A stretch of 17,802 nucleotides of DNA from Smittium culicis (Eukaryota; Kickxellomycota; Harpellomycetes; Harpellales; Legeriomycetaceae). Below the pieces are notes generated by a model. The model was not told the origin of the DNA, did not search any database, and was given only the letters and a program-made list of their open reading frames with translations. Made by a program: the position numbers and the translations under genes. Below, in pieces: positions 1-9,892 of the stretch. Every line of letters starts with the position of its first letter. Positions within the stretch are counted from its first letter, which is position 1. The DNA lies in NCBI GenBank assembly GCA_001970855.1, contig LSSN01002790.1, forward strand, positions 1-17,802. Direction: 5' to 3'.

Positions 1-40
1 AGGTATCTAAAGTATAAACCTAATAAAAGATATATAGTAA

Positions 41-144
41 TTATGTAGATAACTAATTATGTAGATAACTAATTATGTAGATAACTAATTATGTAGATAA
101 CTAATTATGTAGATAACTAATTATGTAGATAACTAATTATATAG
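41..144. repeat. 16-bp tandem repeat, six perfect copies plus a partial one
   Basis: The unit ttatgtagataactaa is repeated head to tail at 41, 57, 73, 89, 105 and 121 without a mismatch, then decays at 137-144. The array sits just outside the 3' end of the minus-strand LINE, where many non-LTR elements carry short tandem repeats instead of poly(A). I therefore read it as the element's 3' tail, though an independent minisatellite next to the element is possible. The lack of any divergence between copies, beside a heavily mutated element, suggests recent homogenisation or slippage. Confidence 0.9.
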
Positions 145-163
145 TTATTGGCTAATTACTTAA

Positions 164-189
164 TTAGGGATTAACCAATTAATCCCTAA
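164..189 (-). other. Perfect 11-bp stem-loop near the LINE 3' end
   Basis: The arms ttagggattaa (164-174) and ttaatccctaa (179-189) are exact reverse complements around the 4-nt loop ccaa. The hairpin lies between the end of the ORF2 remnant (about 307) and the 16-bp tandem array. In several LINE families with a sequence-specific reverse transcriptase, a 3'-UTR stem-loop followed by short repeats is what the enzyme recognises to begin reverse transcription. That role is inferred here from position and shape only. Confidence 0.6.
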
Positions 190-306
190 CATATGTACTA
201 TATTTTCTTTTCTTTATTTGCATATTTTACATTCTAGTGATTAGTCAAATATTCCTTTATTCCATACTCTTAATTTTTTTTCCAGTTATTAGCGCATTAT
301 GAAGTA

Positions 307-3300
307 TTAGGTTAAGTGGCTAATGACTTTGGGTTCTAGATCAATTCCATTGATTTTCATCCAATTAAAAACAGGTTCGATATTAGTTGTTTTACCAATA
401 TATTTCCACTTTGGCTGAACTATTGACTCGTTTCTACTTTTTTGGTCAATGGTTTTTCTTAACTCTCAGTTTTTCCATACACATATTGGCTGATTATTAA
501 TTTTGAATATTTCTGCTATTATTTTGGATGACCAGGTGTATTCTTTCTCAAACCATTCATGTTTCTGTATTGAAGTTAAATTAAAAATTACTGGCTTAAT
601 ATTAAATTGATTCTGTATATGTATTCCGAATCATCACCCCAGATTAAATCACATTTTGCAATAAATTTACCACAGTTAGTTATTTTATTTTTTTAAAGTA
701 CGATTGGTCTTTTTTCGTTAAGTTAATGTTAAGTAATTTGCTTAATTTGCTTAATCAAAGCATTTTGTTTTTCTCGTATGGCCAGTTAGATATATCTGAG
801 CCATCTTTTTAGTAGATATTATTTACTAATTTTAATGCCTCTCTCCATATTGATGGAAATAAGTTTATACTTTTAATTATTGTCTTTGCTATCATTATAT
901 CTATAGATTTTTCATTATTCGAATATTTATTGGCTAAACCTTGTAGAATATTAATAGCCGAGTCTCTCAAGTTGCTTATTTTGTTTCGAATCAGATCATT
1001 ATACCATTTCATAAAGAGGGTTTTTGATTGAGCCTCGACGTTTATCAGGCCAAGGTATCCGTTTTTTTTATCCAATTCAATTGTGTCTGTCTTTATCCGC
1101 GATTTTCTATTGTTTCAAATAAAGTTAGTAACTTTTTTTTTTTAACCAGGGATAAGATATCTTTTTCGAATGGTATTTCATGAGCGGAGAACCATATTTT
1201 TTATAATAGAAAGGTGTTTTAAAATAGGACTCTCGCTTTGAAATATATTTTCTACTTTTCGAACTGTTAATTTTATTATCTATATTTTTATATAATGTTT
1301 ACTGAGTTTTATTAATTTCAATTCCATTGGAGCTAAATGGAATTCCCAAGTAATTAAAGGTTTAGGTATTTGGAATTCTTTTTTTTTCAACCCACTCATC
1401 CTCTGGCACTCCTATTTTAGCATATGTCGTTTTCTCCACATTGATATTAGCATTTGAAGCTAGCTAATGGAGTTTCAGTGCTTCATTTATTTTTAACTCA
1501 TCATTTTTATTTTGTGTACCTATTATCAAATCATCAGCATAGGCCAAGAATTTGAAGTAGCCATTTTATATTGAGATACTTTCAACTATCTTGCTTATAT
1601 TTAGTAATAATGGTTTTATTACTAAATTGTATAGGAGCGGGGGTAATGGATCTTCTTTTCTGGGGCCCTGTTTTATTTCTATTGGGAAAGTTAGTTCTCC
1701 ATTTATTTTAATTGAAGTTTTCGGGCCAGAATATAGACACCTAATCCTATTAATGAATAATTGGCTGAAGCCAAAATTTTCTAGACATTTGAATAAATAA
1801 TCCCAGTTTAATCTATGATAAACCTTTTCTTGGTCAAATATTATAAGGTAACCATTACTCTTTTCTGGGTCTATTTTGCTATTTTCAATCAGGAAGTTCG
1901 TTGATAGTATATTATCAAAGATGCTTCTATTTTTAATGAACCCTGACTGGTATTTATTTACAAGTTCACCAATCACTTTTTTAATTCAATTGTTAAGGAT
2001 TTTAGTTTATATTTTTTCGTCTAAATTTGAGATGGCTATCGGCCTGTAATTCTTTAGATTTTTTAGATCGCCTTTTTTTGGTATTATTGTTATGATTGGT
2101 CCACCACTTACCTGGCTCCATTTTTTCATTTCGTGAGAGTTATTATAAATTTCTTTTAAATTTCTGGCAATTATTTCCTTGTGTTTTTTATAGAATTCAA
2201 AAATCAAGCCATCTGGGCCTGGGGTTTTATTGTTAGGCGAATCATTTATTGAGTTAATTATTTCGTTATATTTTATGCCCTTATCAAGTTCATTTCATTC
2301 AGCGGTTGTTAACCTTTTATTGATGTTTTGTAAAAGTATCGATTGGTTATCAGGATTTGTTTCTCCATTTATAAATAGTTTGGAATAAAATCTATAGCAT
2401 ATTTTATTTATTTCTACCCTATCATATTTTATTTTACCTTCTTCATCGATCAATTGGATAATTTCTTTCTTTTTTTTCTTTCATTTAGAGTGCTCCAAAA
2501 AAAGTAAATATTATAACTTTCATTTTTCTCTGCCCAATAGATCGAGACGTTAAAATCATACCATCTAGCTGCTATTTCATGATATTAACTATTTTTCTTT
2601 TATTGGATTTTAGTTCTTTATTATACAACATTTTAACTTTTATATTAGTTTTTTATCCCTTTAGAATATTAACGTATATTCTATTTTTTTCTTCCAAATG
2701 TTCTATTGCACTATTTTTTGAGTAAAATTTACAATATTCTATGTAAACTCTTTTACATTTGTCATTTATATCCTTCCAATCATTGAGTGATGTGCATTTT
2801 GTATTAAGTATTTTTATTATTTCAGTGGAGATATGATAATTGCCCAGTAATTTTAAGTTTAGTTTCCAATTTTTAATAAAACTTTTTTTTTGCTTTATCG
2901 AGTAGTTTATTTTGAACGTAATATATTTATGGTCGGAGAATTCTGTTGAGCCGATGTCAAATATTGAGCATTTTTTTATGGTATTTGTTGGATACATAGA
3001 TATGGTCAATTCTTGATTTGTATCTACCAGAGACTTCTTTCCATGTGTATATTATTTCACCTTTTTTTAATTCGCTTATCAAGTTTTTTAGGCCAAGTGG
3101 GCTTATTAATTTCTCCATGTTTCCCATTCTCTTATTTTTGTTGTTTTTTGAGGCGAATTATCCCGTTGTTCGTTTTCAACCATTTTCATGTCACCCATTA
3201 TTATTAATTATTCGCTTCTAGTTTCATTGGCTATTATGTTTTCTGTAATGAATTCTAGTAATATACGTATTTCTTTTTTATTATTTGGTAGGTACAGGTT

Positions 3301-3605
3301 TACTACTTTTCTTTTTTATTGTTCTAAATTAGGGTGATATTAATTCTTCCTAAAAGAAGGTGCTGTTATTTTGATATTTTAATTATCTCTATAAATAATT
3401 GTAGCAGTTTATTTTAACTATGATAATTTTTCGTTCCAGTATTTGTACCAAAAAGGCATTTCAATGTTTTTGATATTTATTTCTTGTAAGAAAAATATTT
3501 CCGCTTTAATAACTTTTTAAATATGTAAAAATCCTGTCTTCTTCTTCTTTTTTTTTTGCAGGCTATTTCTTTTACATTAAATGTTGATATTTTTATGCTC
3601 TCCAT
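307..3605 (-). pseudogene. LINE ORF2 remnant: endonuclease and reverse transcriptase
   Basis: The reading begins at an ATG at 3605 (MESIKISTFNV, the opening of an APE-type endonuclease). It continues through IFFLQEI (about 3485-3465), a GDMK block (GDxN-like, about 3190) and the EFSDHKY block near 2940, whose SDH is the catalytic signature. RT blocks follow: NYRPIAISN (about 2035), QSGFIKNRSIFDN (about 1940), motif A read as FDQEKVYHRL (usual second Asp replaced by His), motif B as QGPRKEDPLPPLLYNL, motif C as LAYADDLIIG (about 1540, intact) and a YLGIPFSSNG block near 1340. A GYLGLINVEAQSKTLFMKWY block lies at about 1055-1000, and the C-terminal reading ends at a TAA at 307. Numerous stops and frame changes separate these blocks. 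It is a pseudogene with no expected activity. Confidence 0.85.
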
Positions 3606-3984
3606 TTTTTTGTTTTCCACCCTCAGTTTAGTTTAGTTTTTTTTCTTTATAGGGGTTTTCTTTTTCGATTATAAATATCAAATTTTGAGATTAGTTTAAC
3701 CCCTTTTCTGTCTATGTAGAAATTTTTTTTTCATTACTGTCTCTTTTTTAGACTGCCTTTTCTTTTATAAGCGAGTATTTAGGGGTGGCTTATTCACCTA
3801 CGACATCGATATGGCCGATTATGTTTTAAATTTTCTTGTTTCTAAAAGTTGAGTTATGATATTTGTTTTATTTATTTATTTTAAAATTTTTGGATTTTAT
3901 TGAATGTACTTCTAATGTTAATATTATTAATTTTATATTTTTCCAACATTTTTAGATTTGGGATTGAGTAGATATTTCTTTTTT

Positions 3985-5555
3985 TTATGTTTTATCCTCT
4001 AAATCCGGAATATTAAATACGTCAGCTAAGCTTTTTTCGATATTTTTTATAAAATTAATTTTTACTCTTTGCGATTTTTTGTCAATTTTATTAGTCTCCA
4101 TATTAGGTTCTGTTTTTTTGCTTGGAAAATTGTCTACAAATTTCGAATTACCTTGCAAAGATGAAATATCACTGTTTTCATCGCGATATTTTTCGCATTT
4201 ATTTGTAGTAGAATATTTTTATTTTCATTATCATCTATATTTTCTTTATTTATTTCTTGAATAATTTTTTTTTTGTTTTTCAATTTTTTTTTTAAATCTT
4301 CAAACTGATATTTCCAGTGTTCAACTTTTTTGTAATAAGTGCAAACAGGTTGAGCTCCTTTCCAAAGTAAAATTACTTTAACACCCATTATCTCTAATGA
4401 AGATGAAATATGATTGTCATTTTTAGTTTTAAAGTTTAAATTGATACTCTTAGATGGGAATGCGTTAATATTCTTTTATTTTAGGGCAGTGTTGTATCCT
4501 TTAAGTTATTTAAATCGTAACTTTATTGATTTGTAAAAAACAACTAAAAAGATATATGTTTATAACTAATAAAATATAGTTCTTTAAATACTTTTTTATA
4601 ATAAGTTAAAGTTGTTAAATATCTTAGAAATATATAATGTCAAAGACATGTTAAATAGTATTTGTTTATACACAAATTTTTGTGTATAAGTATTAGTTAA
4701 TACTTAACTAATACATAAGTTGCAGTAAATATTACTGTACGTTTTGATGTAAGTAATGTTGTAAATATACAACAGGCAGTAATATCAAGAACTTACCCTA
4801 TTTTCGAAAGTTCATCATATGCTTTTTTGGCTACTTCTCAGACACTTAAGCCATTATATGATGATATAACGATATTTTTAAATTCCTTTAAATATTCTGT
4901 GGTTTCTAAAATTTCAAATTTCCCCCCATTATATGTTATATTTACTTTTTTTGCATTTTCGAGGTCAATACCACCTATGAATTTTAAAAATAGAATTTTT
5001 CTTCGGTTGTAAATTCCAAAGCACGTTTGGATATCTCGAAATTGGGTCAGTATACTTTGCACGACCTCATCAATGTTTTGGTCGATTTCTCTTATAGATA
5101 GTGCTAATTTAACGAGGTGCCACTAAGACATGTAATGTTTTTTAGAACATGATCGTTATCTGTTGTAGCTTTAAGTAGCGACACTGGGGTAAATTTATTA
5201 CAAAATTTTTTATTAGTATCATGGGGGCTTAACTTATCAACTAACTAAGTTAGCCCATGTTGGACTTTGTTCCTTATGGATACTATTATTCGTAGTTTCC
5301 AATTCCTCTATCGTTTTGAAAAATATACTTTAAGATTTTAAAAATTTCATATTGGTCGATTTACTTATTTTATTTCTTTCAAGAGAGAAAAGAGACACTT
5401 TATCGATTTTGAAGTCTATCCTGTTTTTTTTTTTACTAGACTTTGTAAACTCAACAGGATTTTATTCGTTTTTTTGTTGGCTTAAAATTTCATTTTTTTA
5501 TGTTTTTATTTCTTCTCTTACACATAAATTGATGTGAAAGCCCTTCTTACATCCA
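3985..5555 (-). pseudogene. LINE ORF1 remnant with a broken zinc knuckle
   Basis: Several frames must be combined. A basic Lys-rich part (NPVEFTKSSKKKNRID, near 5450) leads to an EQSPTWANLV block (about 5250) and a longer open part, FLKFIGGIDLENAKKVNITY to SYNGLS (4838-5062), typical of a LINE ORF1 nucleic-acid-binding region. Downstream, INAFPSKSINLN and MGVKVILLWKGAQPVC precede CTYYKKVEHWKYQF (about 4350-4310). The last is recognisable as a CCHC knuckle whose second and last Cys have become Tyr and Phe and whose Gly has become Glu. The frame then runs through a Lys/Asn-rich tail to a TAA near 3985. ORF1 proteins of LINEs bind the element RNA. This copy has several stops and frameshifts and is interrupted at 4498-4796. 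The 5' limit is approximate. Confidence 0.7.
4498..4796 (-). other. Hairpin-rich interruption of LINE ORF1 (intron or small insertion)
   Basis: On the minus strand the ORF1 reading KKAYDELSKIG meets a strong donor-like GTAAGT at 4796 and resumes as GYNTALK just after an AG at 4500-4499. Removing the 299 nt between the two GG dinucleotides brings both sides into one frame, whereas a strict GT-AG removal leaves a one-base shift. The ends are short inverted repeats, TAAGTT (4502-4507) and AACTTA (4790-4795). Inside lie perfect hairpins at 4666-4689 (11-bp arms), 4690-4714 (11-bp arms), 4723-4737 (6-bp arms) and 4758-4773 (6-bp arms). The segment is extremely AT-rich and noncoding. Confidence 0.45.
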
Positions 5556-5735
5556 ATTTTATTTTTTCATGAAAATTCCAAAGATATATAATTCTAAGGA
5601 GCCTAAAATTTATAACGATTGTATATATTAGGTTGTTGGTTTTTATTCTTTTTTAAATTTTTGAGTGCCGTTTTTTCCCCAAAAGCTCCAATGCCCTGAA
5701 TATCCTGAGATCACAGTGGTAGCCCATTAGTACTA

Positions 5736-6903
5736 AAATGATTTTTTTTATTTTTTATTTTTTAGAAATTTGTCATTGAAATAGTTAGAAGTTACGTTAT
5801 TTTTAATTTTAATTTTTGATAAGGTAGAGTATAAAATATAACTAATCTTGACGTAAACTAAATGGCATTTATTATTTGTTACTACATACAATGCAGTATG
5901 TATAAATCATCTATAGTTGAATAGTGAATAAATAAGATCAGTTAAATGAATATTGTTCTACATTTTTATGATAAATCGGTTCGATTTATTTGTTGTACTT
6001 ATTGTCAATTGTTTATTACAGTTCTAATATGGCAGATTTTAATTAGGTAAAACAATAATTTTGATTTTAATTTTCAATATTGATTCAATAAACTAATATT
6101 AGACTTAAATTTTAACAATTGAACTGCTTTTAAAAAAATTTGACTTAATTTTTGCACAATATGGCTGCTAAAAACATTTTAACCTTTAAATATTCGTAAA
6201 ATTTTAGGTAAGTGAAGTAAGGTTAAATAAAATTATTAATACTAACGATAAATTAATTTTAAAAAGGCTTAATCTGAGAAATGATCAAATGTTGTAATGA
6301 AATTATTTTCAAACTAAATAAAATGATTTTAGTACTGGAAATTATTTCGAGTAAACGATCTAATAAATGATAAGTCTGGAGTTAACTGAGTATATTTTTT
6401 ATAAATTGTCGAAAAATATATACTTTAATTTATTTATAATTTCATTAGAGCCGATAAAAAAAGATGTTGGTGAAATTTTGATCGGATAAAAAGTTAGTAG
6501 CCAAGAAAAGATTGGTATAATATTATATGTAGAATTGTGAGTGTGTGAGTGTGTGAGTGTGGGTGTGTGGGTGTGTGTTTTAGCGAAAATATAACTATAA
6601 AAGATAAGGTGGAGGGTTGATTCTTTGATAATTTCAGAGCTAGGAATTTTTAGTGGATCGAATTTAGTGCAGATAATATATAAAGATGTACTAATTGATT
6701 TATGAGGTGTTTTATAATATCAAATTTGCAAGAAAAAAAATAAAATATCGATAATTAATATTATATAAAGGGGTATGTGAAAAGAAAACCGGACAAGAGA
6801 TCTGAAATAAATCAAAAGCAGGGTACTAAGAGTATATACTATTTACTGGAGAAGTATGTGTATGTTATGGAGGATCTAGTGTACATGGAATAGCTAAAAA
6901 TGA
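5736..6903. other. AT-rich gene-free stretch
   Basis: I see no coding frame of length or with family resemblance on either strand, no tRNA-like B box and no clear element ends. The stretch lies between the 5' side of the LINE and the 3' end of SNF8, so its right part presumably holds the SNF8 3' UTR and poly(A) region. The only distinct structure is the GT-rich microsatellite at 6536-6578. Confidence 0.6.
6536..6578. repeat. GT-rich imperfect microsatellite
   Basis: The run is built from gtgtgtga units that shift to gtgtgtgg units, all with G on the plus strand. It is a simple interrupted (GT)n repeat about 43 bp long in otherwise AT-rich noncoding DNA. Confidence 0.9.
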
Positions 6904-8390
6904 TCAAAAAAAGAACATGGTCGCGTAATAAGTTGGGCTATGTGATTGGTAATCTATCCAGAGGACACCATCTCTCATGAGTGTATCGATGGCTATGTGT
7001 AGTCTGGAGCTTGTCCAACCAGTAGCTTTTAAGAAGAATTCAAAAGTTGACCGATTATTGTCATTGAAGCTGATATAGGATGTGGTATCATCGGAGCTGC
7101 TATCGGCATCATTAGTATTTTGCAAGGGGAGAAGCGAGTCTTGAATAAGCCCTAGAATTATAGAGTGGTCGTTATTGAATTCGTTGGGTAGCGATTTAAC
7201 GAATTTTTTCGAGTTTATTTCAATAATTTTGTAGTCTCCACCAAGTGGAGACAGCTGAGAAATGGATCGTTCAATATCGTCACTATTTTTAATTTTTTTG
7301 ATAGATAAATGGGAAGATAAAGTAAGAAAAAAGAATTCATAAGAGGAAAAGGATTAGGATAAGGGAAATAAGAAAGCGGATTTAATGGAATGAATGATAA
7401 AAATGAATATGAGGGGAGAAAAAAGGGGGTGGGGAAGAGAAGGGGTTGGAGTTAATTTAATGAGATATTTACATTGTTATTTTATCGTTTTGAGATTTTC
7501 TAATAGATTGGAGACGGTGTTTTAAGTCGTATATGTCTATGAGACCGCCGTTGATTATTCGCGTTGCTATACATATATCGATTATTTGGATTCCTAGTTC
7601 ACAGTAAAAATCGCCAACGCCAAAGAAAGCATCAAAGCCTCCTTTCCTAGCTAAATAAAATAAACATTGTTAATATGTATAGTTTTGGTTCTTAGTTTTT
7701 TAGTTTTTTTATTTTTATTTTCGGCAAATTTATAAAAAGGTTATTATTTTTCAGGTTTGGAAATTTTTTTTATAACGGTTATGTAAACAGATTTACATTG
7801 TAAAGGATCGACGCCGACTATATTTGTCATTTTTTGGAATTGATTTCTTAATACTGGATCATTTTTAATCTTATCACTATGCTCAAGCGTGAACTTTTCA
7901 AGGCTTGCTTTAAAAACTTCGAGTTGTTGGGTCAGCTATTTAAGCATTTTTTATTTCTTTTTTAAGTAAAAATGTTGAGAAGAAAGCTTATAAGAAAATA
8001 AAAAGAGGTTATGATTTATTTTTAAAATCGATTGCTGTTTTTACACTTTGAATTTGCTGCGCGGAAATTTCATCGCCCTTAACTTGCAAGAGTTTCTATT
8101 TTTAGAAGGGAAGCACGATTTAGTTGATATGATTATTATTAAAAGAATATGAAATAGAAATAATTGTACTGCTAATTAAAGTAAAAGGAAGAATAAAATC
8201 TAAAAATGATTTTGATATTTTAGAGATAGCTTAATTATTTTGAGGGTATAAAAGGGAACATTGTGGCCAGTGCGTAAGGGCTAGCAAATATAGTTTTTTT
8301 TTTTGAGGTAAAATATATGGGTAATGAATGAATAGTTACTTTTTCCTTTTCGCGCTGTTGTATTCCAGAAACGCCGACACGTCGTCGCAT
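6904..8390 (-). CDS. SNF8: ESCRT-II complex subunit SNF8/VPS22 (EAP30), five exons
   Basis: SNF8/VPS22 is the core winged-helix subunit of ESCRT-II, which with VPS36 and two VPS25 copies sorts ubiquitinated cargo on endosomes. I assembled complement(join(6904..7282,7473..7650,7797..7935,8045..8095,8340..8390)), giving 265 residues against about 258 in human. Exon 1 reads MRRRVGVSGIQQREKEK, matching the family's basic N-terminus. Exon 3 reads LTQQLEVFKASLEKF and ends in GVDPLQ. Exon 4 carries the hallmark FFGVGDFYCELGIQIIDIC and NGGLIDIYDL. Exon 5 holds SPLGGDYKIIEI, the NNDHSIIL block, GWTSSRLHIAIDTLMRDG and WIDYQS before the stop. Intron phases agree exactly (0, 0, 1, 2), and every intron is GTAA...TAG. 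Odd points are an Asp/Ser-rich insertion of about 20 residues in the second winged helix (residues about 194-215) and a short C-terminus ending in FFF. The gene is divergent from PRKRIP1. Family call is firm; exact splice sites are inferred. Confidence 0.92.
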
Positions 8391-8968
8391 ACTTTTCGGT
8401 AAATATCGAAAATATAGGGGTTTGAAGGGAGCGGAAAGTGAATATATGTAGAAGTGTTATTAAGGTTTGAGGAGTACTTATAAAAGAGGCTAAAAGAGTT
8501 AATAAATGATAAAGATAAGTCGTAAAAAAAAAAAAAAAGCTGTGAAGTGTAATAAAAGTTTGTAGAGGAAGCTTAATAAAGTTTAACAAGTTGTTTTATT
8601 TTTCTAAAAGTCGATAAATAATTTAGAGGAAAATAAAGCTGATTTCAAATGAAATAAAAAATGCTCAAAATTCAATAGAAATAAGTGGTTGAAATGTCAA
8701 TAAAAAAAAAAAAAAAAAAGTCGAAATTCTAAGTGCGGGCTGATTATTTTTTTTCTGATTTTTTTTATAGTTTATTATACTAAACTTTATATCGATAAAC
8801 AAATCAACACAAACAAATCATAAGAAAAAGGCAGGCTCAATCACAACATCGAGGGGGAAACGAAGACCAAAACTTACTTCCAAAGAAAAGAATCGAGACA
8901 TTAAAAGAAAAGAAAACACAAGAGAAGAAAGTAAAGGCAGGGGTTTCAAAGCTATATAAAAGATTCGA
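8391..8968. promoter_or_regulatory. Shared intergenic region between divergent SNF8 and PRKRIP1
   Basis: This 578-bp spacer separates two start codons pointing away from each other, so it must hold both promoters. It has two long A-tracts on the plus strand (about 8524-8538 and 8702-8719), which tend to exclude nucleosomes. The last 150 bp before PRKRIP1 are purine-rich and look like a transcribed leader. I see no clear TATA element at a sensible distance for either gene. Confidence 0.55.
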
Positions 8969-9700
8969 ATGGAACCAGAAATCAAATTGGGCGGAGACGC
9001 GGCTGAGCCCGTCGAAGACGTCAAAGTTGTGCGCAAGAAGCGGGGACAAATGACGGCTGTTGAGAAGCAGCGCGCGGATCTCGACAAGTTACTTCGTGAT
9101 CCGAGCAAGCCTGCGAATGCGGAGATGCTGCTTGAGAAGAAGCGGGGTTATAGCGCGGCAGATGCGCTTGCGCCGCCGCCCGAGTTTGTGAAGACGTATA
9201 TGGGCTCGAGCGCGGGGGCAGGGAGCGGGGAGTTCCATGTGTATCGGCATTTGCGGCGTAAGGAACTTATGCGCCAGGCGGTGCTTAAGGAGGAGGTTAT
9301 TAAAGATGCGAGACAGCGGGAGCTTGAAGAGAAGCGGGCGAGGATTGAGGCATTGAGCGAGGAGCGGACGGCTAAACGGCGGAACAAGCGGCTTAAGCGG
9401 AAGACGGGGAAGATCAACAAGGAGCTTGGTGTTGAAAAGCAAGCCGTTGATAAAGATGCTGGACATAAGTTTGCGATGAGGGCATGTCAGGATGATGAGG
9501 AAGAGGATGGGGATGAGAAAAGGGCAGAACTTAGAGGAGGAGAATTGGGGCCAATACTTGCGAATGATAAAAATGAGAGCGGAGATAGTAGCAAGTCTCG
9601 GCTAGAAGATGCGGGCGTTGATATATCAGCGATAGAAAGGAGCGCTCATAGGGCAGTAGATCCGAGCAACTTTACAAAGATAATAGATGACGAATTATAG
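8969..9700 (+). CDS. PRKRIP1: PRKRIP1-family spliceosomal protein (DUF1168)
   Basis: PRKRIP1 proteins belong to the catalytic spliceosome around the second splicing step, where they act in the nucleus as a long helical bridge. The 243-residue frame has no intron. Its signature is at residues 69-97: PPPEFV followed by MGSSAGAGSGEFHVYRHLRR, almost identical to animal members. A charged helix (about 98-140) and the EERTAKRRNKR block (131-141) follow, also conserved. The Lys/Arg-rich N-terminus and the acidic C-terminal tail are low-complexity. An in-frame stop 12 nt upstream fixes the start at 8969. The protein is longer than human PRKRIP1 (about 184). Codons in the first two thirds are strikingly GC-rich, becoming AT-rich toward the end. 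The gene is convergent with CFIm25, 192 bp apart. Confidence 0.95.
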   Translation: MEPEIKLGGDAAEPVEDVKVVRKKRGQMTAVEKQRADLDKLLRDPSKPANAEMLLEKKRGYSAADALAPPPEFVKTYMGSSAGAGSGEFHVYRHLRRKELMRQAVLKEEVIKDARQRELEEKRARIEALSEERTAKRRNKRLKRKTGKINKELGVEKQAVDKDAGHKFAMRACQDDEEEDGDEKRAELRGGELGPILANDKNESGDSSKSRLEDAGVDISAIERSAHRAVDPSNFTKIIDDEL

Positions 9701-9892
9701 GTTAAAAAGGATAAAGATTGTATACTAAATACTTTTCATAGCTTGATTAAATAATAATAGTAATAATATTAATAGTAATAAATAAACTGTAAATGAGAAT
9801 ATTGTACAAAGTGGTATGAAGGCAGAGTTGTTTAATACATTAGCATTAATAATATGTGTAAGTTAAGTGATGGGGAGAGGTTGAATGGGGTA
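9701..9892. terminator. Shared 3' region of convergent PRKRIP1 and NUDT21
   Basis: These 192 bp must hold both 3' UTRs or overlapping ends. For the plus strand, overlapping AATAAA signals lie at 9777-9782 and 9781-9786. TGTA motifs, the sequence that CFIm25 binds as UGUA, occur on the plus strand at 9719, 9788, 9803 and 9857, and on the minus strand at 9805-9808 and 9836-9839. No canonical AATAAA is seen for the minus-strand gene. Confidence 0.55.

Larger units (their letters stand above)
41..5735 (-). mobile_element. Degenerate non-LTR (LINE) retrotransposon
   Basis: The minus strand shows a two-ORF LINE read from about 5.7 kb down to the tandem tail at 41. ORF1 (about 5555-3985) has a basic N-terminal part and a decayed CCHC zinc knuckle. 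ORF2 (3605-307) has an AP-like endonuclease, a reverse transcriptase and a long C-terminal region. Both ORFs carry many stops and frameshifts, so the copy is dead. The clade is not certain: the endonuclease type, the YADD box, the GYLGLINVEAQ-like C-terminal block and the lack of a visible RNase H fit the broad L1/Tx1/Tad-like range. The 5' end is uncertain. I place it near a less AT-rich patch at 5690-5735, and I could not find target-site duplications. The extreme AT content and T-runs hide much of the coding signal. Confidence 0.85.

Noticed and set aside
41..144. Could the regular 16-bp repeats be a CRISPR array?
   Set aside because: The units are contiguous with no spacers and the context is eukaryotic; it is a plain tandem repeat.
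146..158. 13-nt tattggctaatta shared by the LINE 3' end and the CCAAT array (12404-12416)
   Set aside because: Too short and AT-rich to show common origin; flanks do not match.
8281..8589. 102-codon minus-strand frame overlapping SNF8 exon 1
   Set aside because: It reads SNF8 exon 1 in the wrong frame and the rest is Phe/Leu-rich noncoding sequence.
8953..8960. tatataaa as a TATA box of PRKRIP1
   Set aside because: It lies only 9 nt before the ATG, too near to serve initiation upstream of this start codon.
9089..9466. Long antisense frames under PRKRIP1, and similar ones under RRP14 (16244-17113)
   Set aside because: These are antisense shadows of GC-rich coding sequence; their proteins show no family features.
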